Shown: positions 1 to 5,059 of the stretch, piece after piece | Position numbering within the stretch: position 1 is the stretch's first letter | Layout: each line of letters begins with the position of its first letter | From: Mycobacterium sp. | GTDB taxonomy: Bacteria > Actinomycetota > Actinomycetes > Mycobacteriales > Mycobacteriaceae | Length of the DNA stretch: 5,208 nt | Direction: 5' to 3' | Assembly (NCBI GenBank): GCA_018882545.1 | Contig: VERS01000199.1 | Span: 1 to 5,208 of the forward strand | Notes under the pieces: generated by a model | What the model saw: only the letters and a program-made list of their open reading frames with translations | The model's database searches: none | What the model was told of the DNA's origin: nothing | Made by a program: the position numbers and the translations under genes

Positions 1-524
1 GTGTAGGCGCGCGCCACGCGCACGGCGTACATCGTCGACTCGGTGCCCGAGTTGGTGAACCGCAACATGTCCACGCCGAAGCGGTGCTTGAACCGCTCGG
101 CGACGTCGGTGGAGATCGGCGACGGGGTCACGAACAGCGTGCCGATGTCGTCGAGGAACTCCTTGACCCTCGCCACCACCGTCGGGTTGAGATGGCCGAC
201 GAGCATCGCACCGAAGCCCATCGACAGATCCAGCACCTTGCGGTCGTCACAGTCGGTGACGTAGGCGCCGCGGGCGGACTTCACCCCCATCGGGTAGGGA
301 TCCCAGTACTGGAAGCTGCTTGTCACGCCCAGCGGCAGGGTCTTGACCGACCGGGCCGCGTGATCGGCCGAACCCGTCGTGGATTTGGCGTAGCGCTCCC
401 ACTCCTGGGCCATCAGCGCCTCGACCCGGGCAGGGTCCAGCGGGGCGTAGGAGCTGGGCAGCTGTCGCCAGCCTGCGGGATCGTGTGCGGGAAAGGCGGT
501 TGTTACCTCTGTCGTCAGGCTCAT
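1..524 (-). CDS. Class III PLP-dependent aminotransferase, glutamate-1-semialdehyde aminomutase-like (C-terminus beyond window)
   Basis: Seen: an open frame of 174 codons runs from ATG at 524 to the window edge, preceded by a good ribosome binding site (GAAGGGGA, 5 nt before the start). The protein begins MSLTTEVTTAFPAHDP. After an N-terminal extension of about 60 residues it matches the N-terminal part of fold-type I class III aminotransferases: PLGVTSSFQYWDPYPMGV (64-81), GAYVTDCDDRKVLDLSMGFG (86-105), GHLNP (110-114) and the cofactor-phosphate loop RFTNSGTESTMYAVRVARAY (155-174). Family knowledge: NSGTE binds the PLP phosphate, and the layout is closest to glutamate-1-semialdehyde 2,1-aminomutase and its relatives, cytosolic enzymes that move or transfer amino groups. 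The catalytic Lys lies outside the window, so activity cannot be judged. The long N-terminal extension and the position beside a LysA-like decarboxylase argue for a specialised paralogue rather than the heme enzyme HemL (inference). It may be co-transcribed with the decarboxylase or use its own promoter near 562-567. Confidence 0.88.
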   Translation of the reverse strand, partial: MSLTTEVTTAFPAHDPAGWRQLPSSYAPLDPARVEALMAQEWERYAKSTTGSADHAARSVKTLPLGVTSSFQYWDPYPMGVKSARGAYVTDCDDRKVLDLSMGFGAMLVGHLNPTVVARVKEFLDDIGTLFVTPSPISTDVAERFKHRFGVDMLRFTNSGTESTMYAVRVARAY

Positions 525-561
525 CGAAATCCCCTTCAACCTGTTGGAGCGATCTGCTCAG

Positions 562-567
562 AGCCTA
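562..567 (-). promoter_or_regulatory. Possible -10 element (TAGGCT) for the aminotransferase gene
   Basis: On the minus strand TAGGCT fits the actinobacterial TANNNT -10 consensus. It would place a transcript start near 555 and a leader of about 30 nt containing the GAAGGGGA ribosome binding site. No convincing -35 box lies 16-18 nt upstream. Such hexamers occur often by chance, so this is a weak call, supported mainly by its position in a 156-bp gap before a gene with a strong ribosome binding site. Confidence 0.3.
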
Positions 568-603
568 GCTTCCCGGACGTTGCGGTGTGCAGCAGTGGCG
601 TGC

Positions 604-636
604 CGTGCCCGCACCACCTTCCTGGGTGCGAGCACG
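604..636 (-). repeat. 12-bp inverted repeat / RNA hairpin between decarboxylase and aminotransferase genes
   Basis: The arms are 604-615 (CGTGCCCGCACC) and 625-636 (GGTGCGAGCACG), with a 9-nt loop. On the plus strand one position mismatches (C against A). In the minus-strand transcript, the sense of both flanking genes, that position becomes a G-U pair and all 12 positions pair. The hairpin starts 45 nt after the decarboxylase stop and ends about 80 nt before the aminotransferase start. No U-rich tract follows, so it is not a classical intrinsic terminator. It could be a U-less actinobacterial terminator, an attenuator or processing hairpin, or a DNA operator upstream of the possible 562-567 promoter. 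The loop reads CAGGAAGGT, which is Shine-Dalgarno-like, but no convincing small gene follows it. Confidence 0.5.
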
Positions 637-680
637 CTCACCATCTAGGTCAGCCGTGATCGAGGACTGGGTTGCTGCCG

Positions 681-2006
681 TCAAACCGAGAGCCTTCCGG
701 AAGTTTCTCCAGCCGACTCGGGTGGGACATCGCGGATCAGGAAGTCGCTCCACGCGTCCCGTCGCACGACCAACCGCGCCTGTCCTCCGCAGACGAACGT
801 CACCGGAATTCGGCGAGCGCCGTTGTACTGGTTTGACATCGTGTAGCAGTAGGCGCCGGTGACCGGAACGGCCATCAGGTCCCCGACTGCCGGCCGCCGC
901 AGGGCGACTCCGTCGATCAGCTGATCACCGGACTCACAGTGACGGCCCACGACGGTAACCGTCTCTCCGCCACCGACACGGTCGGCGAGGGTGGCTTCGA
1001 ACCGCTGGCCGTAGAGGGAGACCTCCAGGTTATCGCCCATCCCGCCGTCGACAGCTACGTGCGTGATCACCCCGCGCTTGACGGTCGTGACCCGATAAAC
1101 AGTGCAAGCCATCGTTGCCGTCATCGAGCGCCCGGGCTCTACGATGAGCCGCGCTTCGGTGGGCAACAGCTGTCGCGCTCTGGTCACCAGCTCGGAGGCA
1201 TACTGCCCAACGCTCGGTGGATCGTCGGAGTAGGTGTAGCGGACGCCCAGTCCCCCGCCGAGGTCGTAGACGTCGAATTCGCCCAACTCGGCAAGTGGTT
1301 CCACCGCGGCAGCCAACTGTCCGGCCTCCAGGATCTGAGAACCGACGTGGGTGTGGAGGCCATCGCAACGCAGTCGCGGACTGCGTCTGATCCGGTCGAT
1401 CGCGTCCCGGGCGGCGCGGGGCAGGAGACCGAACTTCGACTCGGCGTGGCCGGTGAGGACGGCGGAGTGCGTGTCGGCCCGGACTGCCGGGATGACACGC
1501 ACCAGGCAGGCCTGCCGTCGGCCCGGCTCGACGATCTGCTCGAGACGGTCGATGTCGTCTTCGTTGTCGATGACGACCAACCCGATGCCGTGATGTACGG
1601 CCATCGCGATTTCCTCGTCGGTCTTGGCGTTGCCGTGCAGCAGCATCTTTTCCGGATCGGCGCCGGCGGCGATCGCTGTGACGATCTCCCCGCCCCCGGC
1701 CACGTCAAGGTGGAGCCCCTCCTCGACCATCACACGCTGAACGGCTGTGCAGGGAAACGCCTTGGAGGCGAACGCGACGTCGGAATTCGGCCATCGGTCG
1801 CGGAACGCGGTCAGGTACTCCCGCGCCCGGCGGCGCAGGGCCTCCTCAGCCACCACCATGACCGGCGTTCCGAACTGTCCGGCCAGATCGTCGAGTCGGC
1901 AACCGCCAACCCGCAACATGCCGTCGGAGTCAAGATCGGAACCGGGCGGGAACAACTCCAGTGGGCTGATGATCGGGCCCCTGCGGTGGGTTTCGACACC
2001 AGCCAT
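681..2006 (-). CDS. Diaminopimelate decarboxylase-like PLP enzyme (LysA paralogue, fold type III, altered substrate residue)
   Basis: This is a group IV (alanine-racemase-fold plus beta-barrel) amino acid decarboxylase, cytosolic. With M1 at 2006 (441 aa, the usual LysA length) the marks are: PLP-binding Lys82 in AFASKAF; LDVAGGGE (100-107); HGNAK (124-128); GLHTHVGSQI (216-225); cofactor loop DLGGGLG (248-254); EPGRS (290-294); catalytic-partner CESGD (357-361); GAYCYTMSNQYNG (384-396). In LysA proteins the DNxRxxLYG segment carries a substrate-carboxylate-binding Arg; here it reads DNLEVSLYG (325-333), with Glu328. That argues against ordinary meso-diaminopimelate as substrate (inference), although the PLP machinery is complete. 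The start is uncertain. GTG at 2084 overlaps the upstream stop (GTGA) and would add 26 residues, but it lacks a ribosome binding site and the added codons have unusually AT-rich third positions. ATG at 2006 has TACTCT 6 nt upstream. Ornithine/lysine decarboxylase-like or BtrK-like activities are alternatives. Confidence 0.9.
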   Translation of the reverse strand: MAGVETHRRGPIISPLELFPPGSDLDSDGMLRVGGCRLDDLAGQFGTPVMVVAEEALRRRAREYLTAFRDRWPNSDVAFASKAFPCTAVQRVMVEEGLHLDVAGGGEIVTAIAAGADPEKMLLHGNAKTDEEIAMAVHHGIGLVVIDNEDDIDRLEQIVEPGRRQACLVRVIPAVRADTHSAVLTGHAESKFGLLPRAARDAIDRIRRSPRLRCDGLHTHVGSQILEAGQLAAAVEPLAELGEFDVYDLGGGLGVRYTYSDDPPSVGQYASELVTRARQLLPTEARLIVEPGRSMTATMACTVYRVTTVKRGVITHVAVDGGMGDNLEVSLYGQRFEATLADRVGGGETVTVVGRHCESGDQLIDGVALRRPAVGDLMAVPVTGAYCYTMSNQYNGARRIPVTFVCGGQARLVVRRDAWSDFLIRDVPPESAGETSGRLSV

Positions 2007-2012
2007 CCAGTC

Positions 2013-2018
2013 AGAGTA
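2013..2018 (-). promoter_or_regulatory. Possible leaderless -10 element (TACTCT) before the LysA-like gene
   Basis: TACTCT on the minus strand fits TANNNT and ends 6 nt before the ATG at 2006, the spacing expected when transcription starts at the first base of the start codon. It lies inside the extension that the alternative GTG start at 2084 would translate. It supports 2006 as the start but is not proof, and the gene could also be translated from the upstream gene's mRNA. Confidence 0.3.
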
Positions 2019-2080
2019 GACGGGAACACACCGAGGTTTTCCCGGCGAATACCGGTCGCGATCGCACGGGCCGGCGGCCG

Positions 2081-2950
2081 TCACTTCGAGATGCGTTTGG
2101 TGGTCGCCAACAGCAGATAGGCCAGCGTTGCCAGGCTGATGGCCGCGGCATGCGCGGTGAGGACGAAGGCGATGTACTCGTGCCAGATCGCCGCTGCTCC
2201 ACAGGACACCCGATCACCTTCGACCAGCATCGAGAAGGCGAGTCCCTCACCGATACAGAGCAACAGGACGGTCAAAACCGCCACCGCCCGCTGACCCGGT
2301 TCCCGGACCGCGTTGGTGGAGCGCAGGTAGTTGACCTCCAAACCAAGGGTGACCAGCATGACCGGGAGCACCTGAACCATCCCGTTGAAGTACTCCGTGG
2401 ATACGTTGTCGGCGCAGCCGTCTTCGGTGTTGATCACCGGGTACCACAGAGCCGAGGCCAACTGCGCCACAAACGTTCCGACCACCACGGGAATAATCCA
2501 CGCCCGCGCGCCGCCGGGAGTCTTCGCCGACACCAGCATCATCCCCATCGCCGCCACGAACGCGGCGTTGGTCAGCAATGTCAGACCCGGAGAGTGGCCG
2601 ACGGCCCATCCGCGCGGCGGGCCCGGGCTCATCAGCAGCATGAGATGCAAAACGATGACGAGGCCAGCGCCGATGATCCACCACCCGCGGACCAGGTCGC
2701 GCACGAACGCTCCCCCGCGTGGCTGCCCAATCATGTACCACTTCAGGACCGCCGTGCCGGCGACCAGGAGGACGTCAACCAGCAGGATGAACCAGCGCAG
2801 GTCGGGAAAATCCCGCCCGCTGCTGGTGGCGATGAACTCGACGGCATCGTCGCTGTAGGTCATCCCGATCACCAAGACGAACACGGCGACCACGGCAGGC
2901 CAGTCGGAGCGTGGCGAAAGACGTGTGTCGCGCGACGTCTGGTCGACCAT
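2081..2950 (-). CDS. Multi-pass membrane protein of unknown function (about eight helices)
   Basis: I do not recognise a family. From ATG at 2950 the protein has 289 residues. Hydrophobic segments lie near 18-32, 52-71, 90-107, 121-141, 151-170, 191-208, 222-243 and 257-281. Basic residues cluster at the N-terminus (R7, R10, R14), between helices 2-3, 4-5 and 6-7, and at the C-terminus (K285, R286, K289). This gives a consistent topology with both ends in the cytoplasm. The predicted outer loops are acidic. Two of them carry its only cysteines outside a helix, Cys179 (EDGCADN) and Cys250 (RVSCGA), which could form a disulfide. The start is set by a ribosome binding site, AGAAGGA at 2957-2963, 6 nt before the ATG; an ATG at 2992 would add 14 residues without one. 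The stop overlaps a GTG codon of the next gene (GTGA), suggesting coupled expression with the LysA-like enzyme. A transporter or membrane enzyme acting on that enzyme's substrate or product is possible, but nothing in the sequence shows it. Confidence 0.85.
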   Translation of the reverse strand: MVDQTSRDTRLSPRSDWPAVVAVFVLVIGMTYSDDAVEFIATSSGRDFPDLRWFILLVDVLLVAGTAVLKWYMIGQPRGGAFVRDLVRGWWIIGAGLVIVLHLMLLMSPGPPRGWAVGHSPGLTLLTNAAFVAAMGMMLVSAKTPGGARAWIIPVVVGTFVAQLASALWYPVINTEDGCADNVSTEYFNGMVQVLPVMLVTLGLEVNYLRSTNAVREPGQRAVAVLTVLLLCIGEGLAFSMLVEGDRVSCGAAAIWHEYIAFVLTAHAAAISLATLAYLLLATTKRISK

Positions 2951-2956
2951 CACAGT

Positions 2957-2963
2957 TCCTTCT
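2957..2963 (-). promoter_or_regulatory. Ribosome binding site deciding the membrane-protein start
   Basis: AGAAGGA on the minus strand lies 6 nt upstream of ATG 2950-2948. No comparable site precedes the in-frame ATG at 2992. GTG at 2953-2951 is adjacent and could also be used, changing the protein by one residue. Confidence 0.65.
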
Positions 2964-3023
2964 GCGCGTCGTCGAGGATGTGCGTTGATCATTTGACCAC
3001 GCCGGGAGACCGCGGCGGCGCGT

Positions 3024-3029
3024 TAGGAT
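3024..3029 (+). promoter_or_regulatory. Probable -10 element (TAGGAT) for a leaderless hydrolase transcript
   Basis: TAGGAT matches TANNNT and ends exactly 6 nt before GTG 3036, so transcription would begin at or next to the start codon. The same bases include AGGA 7 nt from the start, which could serve as a weak ribosome binding site if a leader exists. The best -35-like match, TTGACC at 2993-2998, is too far upstream (25 nt) to pair with it. Confidence 0.5.
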
Positions 3030-3035
3030 CCTGCC

Positions 3036-3848
3036 GTGTCGCTGAAGGCAGCCGAACTCCTCGGACTCGGGATCGCCGTCGTTCTGGTCGGCGCGGCGCT
3101 GGTGTATCTGCTCGGATCGTTCGCGCTGATGACCGCACATGTGGAGCGGCGCGCAGGTCAGCATCAGGCCAAGGCGATGCTGCGCGAGTTGTACTACGTG
3201 CTGATCACCCAGCCGCTGATTCCGCTGTACTTCGTCATCGGTCGCAGGTTCGGCGGCGGGAACGGTGTTCCGGTTGTGTTCGTGCACGGCTACTTTCAGA
3301 ATCGCGCGGACTTCTGGTGGCTGGCCCGCCAGTTCCGCAAGGCCTCCAGGGGCCCGCTCTACGGCTTCAATTACCCGTGGTTCGACTCGGTGGACCGCAA
3401 CGTCCCCCGGCTGGACCGCTTCGTCGAACGCGTCTGCGCCGAGAGCGGTGCCGATCGGGTGTCGCTGATCGCACACTCCCTCGGGGGGCTGGTCTGCCTG
3501 GAGTACGCGCACTCCCCCAGCGGCCGACGTCGGGTCGCGCACTGCATCACCGTCGGTACGCCGCACGGTGGGGTGAAGTGGCGCGGGCCGATACTGGGCC
3601 GAGTGGGCAAGGAGCTGCGTGAGGGCGAGTTCCACGTGGAGCGCCGGGACCGCCCGGTGCCCTCCCCGACGCTGAGCGTCTTCTCCACCCACGACAACAT
3701 CGTGCATCCGCCGACCACCAGCGCGCTGGGCCCCCGGGGCGGCACGGACGTGGCTGTCGACGGCCTGGGGCACCTGTCCCTGCTCTACTCACCCGATGTG
3801 GCACGGGTGCTCATCGAGTTCACCGAACCGGACGGCCGCCCCCTCTGA
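3036..3848 (+). CDS. Membrane-anchored alpha/beta-hydrolase, lipase/esterase type
   Basis: The 270-residue protein starts at GTG 3036. One strongly hydrophobic segment (about 9-33) at the N-terminus is followed by a basic stretch. There is no signal-peptidase site, so it is probably a membrane anchor; which side the catalytic domain faces is unclear. The hydrolase core is complete: oxyanion strand and turn VPVVFVHGYFQNR (78-90, H84-G85), nucleophile elbow AHSLGG with Ser148, TVGTPHGG (172-179, typical of lipase class 2 and PGAP1-like enzymes), Asp220 in STHDNIVHP, and His246 in GLGHLSLL. The first Gly of GxSxG is Ala, as in AHSMG lipases of the Bacillus subtilis LipA type. The expected reaction is hydrolysis of a lipid or other carboxylic ester; the substrate cannot be read from the sequence. 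The next gene, a secreted esterase, begins 22 bp downstream on the same strand, so the two are probably co-transcribed. Confidence 0.9.
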   Translation: MSLKAAELLGLGIAVVLVGAALVYLLGSFALMTAHVERRAGQHQAKAMLRELYYVLITQPLIPLYFVIGRRFGGGNGVPVVFVHGYFQNRADFWWLARQFRKASRGPLYGFNYPWFDSVDRNVPRLDRFVERVCAESGADRVSLIAHSLGGLVCLEYAHSPSGRRRVAHCITVGTPHGGVKWRGPILGRVGKELREGEFHVERRDRPVPSPTLSVFSTHDNIVHPPTTSALGPRGGTDVAVDGLGHLSLLYSPDVARVLIEFTEPDGRPL

Positions 3849-3870
3849 GCGCACTGGCAAAATAGCCGGC

Positions 3871-4755
3871 ATGAGGAATCGACTCACGGCGCTGCTTGCC
3901 GCGCTGATTCTCAGCGTTCTGGCCGCCACGCCGGCAGCGGCTGACCCGCCGGGCATGCTGAGCTTCGGTGGTCTGCAGCGCACCTACGTGCTGCACGTCC
4001 CCGCCGGGCAGCCCAACGGACTGGTCATCAATCTGCATGGGGCCGGGATGACCGGCGGCCAGCAGGCCGCGGTCACCGGGTACAACGCGGTGGCTGACCA
4101 GTACGGCTTCGTCGTCGCCTACCCCGACGGCATCGACACCGCCTGGGCCGACGGCCGCGGCGCCTCGCTACCGGACCGGCAGGGAGTCGACGACGTCGGT
4201 TTTCTGGCGGCGCTGATCGACCGACTCTCCCGGGACTTCGGCATCCCTGCGGGCCGAGTGTTCGTCACCGGCATGTCCGCCGGCGCCTTCATGGCCAACC
4301 GCCTGGTCTGCGAGCGGGCCGACCTGGTCAGTGCCATCGCGCCGGTCGCCGGGACGCTCGGGGCCGGTGTCCCCTGCGCCCCGTCGCGACCGGTGTCGGT
4401 GCTGGCGGTGCACGGCACCGCCGATCCGGTAGTGCCCTACGCGGGCGGCCCCATGGTCGGCCGCGGAGGGCCCAGCACCATCATCTCGGCGCCGGAGCTG
4501 GCTGAACGCTGGCGGGCCATCAATCGCTGCCCCGGACCGCTGGTCGGTGACCCCGCTGCCACCGGAGAGATCCAGGAGATGGCGGCCACCGGTTGCGCTG
4601 ACAACACCGAGGTGGTGCTGGTCAGCATTGCCGGGGGCGGCCACACCTGGCCGGCGGGCCGGTTCTCGCTGCCCGCCGATGTGGTCGGCCCGACCAGTTT
4701 CGCGGTCGACGCCTCCGGGGCCAGCGCTCAATTCTTCGCGGCACAGATCCGCTAG
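3871..4755 (+). CDS. Secreted esterase of the PHB depolymerase / LpqC family
   Basis: The 294-residue product starts at ATG 3871, chosen because it begins a clear Sec signal peptide: basic MRNR, hydrophobic core to about residue 19, and a likely cut after TPAAA (residue 24). An ATG at 3796 would put 25 unlikely residues before it, inside the upstream gene. The mature part is an alpha/beta-hydrolase of the polyhydroxybutyrate-depolymerase/feruloyl-acetylxylan-esterase group: oxyanion LHGAG (55-59), AYPDGID (83-89), GMSAG with nucleophile Ser136, HGTADPVVPY with Asp185, and GGGHTWPAG with His258. Four cysteines (147, 169, 220, 242) could make two disulfides, in keeping with export. LpqC in Mycobacterium tuberculosis is a lipoprotein; here there is no lipobox Cys, so the protein should be released or wall-held rather than lipid-anchored. 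The true ester substrate is unknown. CAAAAT at 3858-3863 sits 7 nt upstream, but co-transcription with the preceding hydrolase is likely. Confidence 0.92.
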   Translation: MRNRLTALLAALILSVLAATPAAADPPGMLSFGGLQRTYVLHVPAGQPNGLVINLHGAGMTGGQQAAVTGYNAVADQYGFVVAYPDGIDTAWADGRGASLPDRQGVDDVGFLAALIDRLSRDFGIPAGRVFVTGMSAGAFMANRLVCERADLVSAIAPVAGTLGAGVPCAPSRPVSVLAVHGTADPVVPYAGGPMVGRGGPSTIISAPELAERWRAINRCPGPLVGDPAATGEIQEMAATGCADNTEVVLVSIAGGGHTWPAGRFSLPADVVGPTSFAVDASGASAQFFAAQIR

Positions 4756-4824
4756 ACCGCTGGCCGGTCGCCGCGGCATCGAGTTCGCGATGCTGCTCGG
4801 TTCGCAAGAACTCAGTTCAGCCGG

Positions 4825-5021
4825 GCAGAGCGGTCGGCAGGCCCAACTCGGAGGCGGCTGAGGCCATCCGGTCCGCGGTGAAGAGCCGGCACGGGCTCGA
4901 TGTCGCCGATATCCGCCTGCTGTCCGCGGGCGCGATCCCGCGGACCACCAGTGGCAAGTTGGCCCGCCGCGCGTGCCGGACCGAGTACCTGCAGGGGTCA
5001 CTAAAAGGTCATCGGCTCTAG
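4825..5021 (+). pseudogene. C-terminal remnant of a FadD32-like fatty acyl-AMP/CoA ligase
   Basis: From 4851 to the TAG at 5019-5021, 56 codons read as the very end of a FadD-type adenylating enzyme: EAIRSAVKSRHGLDVADIRL, then LLSAGAIPRTTSGK and LARRACRTEYLQGSLKG. PRTTSGK is the A10 motif whose Lys (codon 4956) is catalytic in this superfamily. From memory the best resemblance is FadD32, the ligase that activates long-chain acids for mycolic acid synthesis. Nothing upstream encodes the rest of the roughly 600-residue protein; the secreted-esterase gene ends at 4755. In the +1 neighbouring frame, 4825-4851 reads AERSAGPTR, which matches the segment that should lie just before EAIRSAV in FadD32-like proteins (GERAAGTHK-like). 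That suggests a small frameshifting deletion near 4850 in addition to the loss of the 5' part. With no domain for substrate or AMP binding the remnant cannot be an active ligase. A tiny ORF from GTG 4878 (47 codons) is possible but unlikely to be a gene. Confidence 0.72.
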
Positions 5022-5046
5022 CGTTCGTCCTTCCGGATCTGCGGGT

Positions 5047-5052
5047 TATCTT
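5047..5052 (+). promoter_or_regulatory. Probable -10 element (TATCTT) for a leaderless transcript
   Basis: TATCTT fits TANNNT and ends 7 nt before ATG 5060 (4 nt before GTG 5057). No Shine-Dalgarno sequence is present between them, which fits leaderless transcription from about the start codon. Confidence 0.45.
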
Positions 5053-5059
5053 GGCGGTG

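Larger units (their letters stand above)
2951..3035. promoter_or_regulatory. Divergent promoter region
   Basis: These 85 bp separate the minus-strand membrane-protein gene from the plus-strand hydrolase gene and must hold the start signals of both, unless transcription reads in from elsewhere. Visible in it are the minus-strand ribosome binding site (2957-2963), the plus-strand TAGGAT hexamer (3024-3029) and two tandem copies of TTGAYCA spaced 8 bp apart (2985-2991 and 2993-2999), which might be regulator half-sites or part of a -35 region. No clear minus-strand -10 box was found. Confidence 0.5.

Noticed and set aside
84..659. 191-codon plus-strand open frame
   Set aside because: It is antisense to the aminotransferase, whose protein matches its family over the whole visible length.
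565..753. 62-codon minus-strand ORF covering the decarboxylase end and part of the intergenic gap
   Set aside because: It overlaps the decarboxylase C-terminus in another frame, has no convincing ribosome binding site and resembles nothing known.
939..2120. 393-codon plus-strand open frame
   Set aside because: It lies opposite the LysA-like gene, which has clear family motifs throughout. The plus-strand translation shows no domain, and long antisense frames are expected at this GC content.
2951..2992. Upstream ATG (2992) for the membrane protein
   Set aside because: It would add 14 polar residues without a ribosome binding site, while ATG 2950 has AGAAGGA at ideal spacing.
2150..3622. 490-codon plus-strand open frame
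   Set aside because: It runs antisense to the membrane protein and then out of frame through the hydrolase gene. Its product is Arg/Pro/His-rich with no recognisable motif.
2775..3773. 332-codon minus-strand open frame
   Set aside because: It is a shadow of the hydrolase and the start of the membrane-protein gene; both of those are supported by motifs or membrane segments.
4755..4769. GACCG-CTGGC-CGGTC hairpin right after the secreted-esterase stop, considered as terminator
   Set aside because: The stem is only 5 bp and no U-rich tract follows; such hairpins are common by chance in DNA this GC-rich.
4799..4813. GGTTCGCAAGAACTC, considered as a tRNA T-arm or tRNA fragment
   Set aside because: It lacks the GTTCRANYC consensus and no acceptor, D or anticodon arm can be drawn around it.
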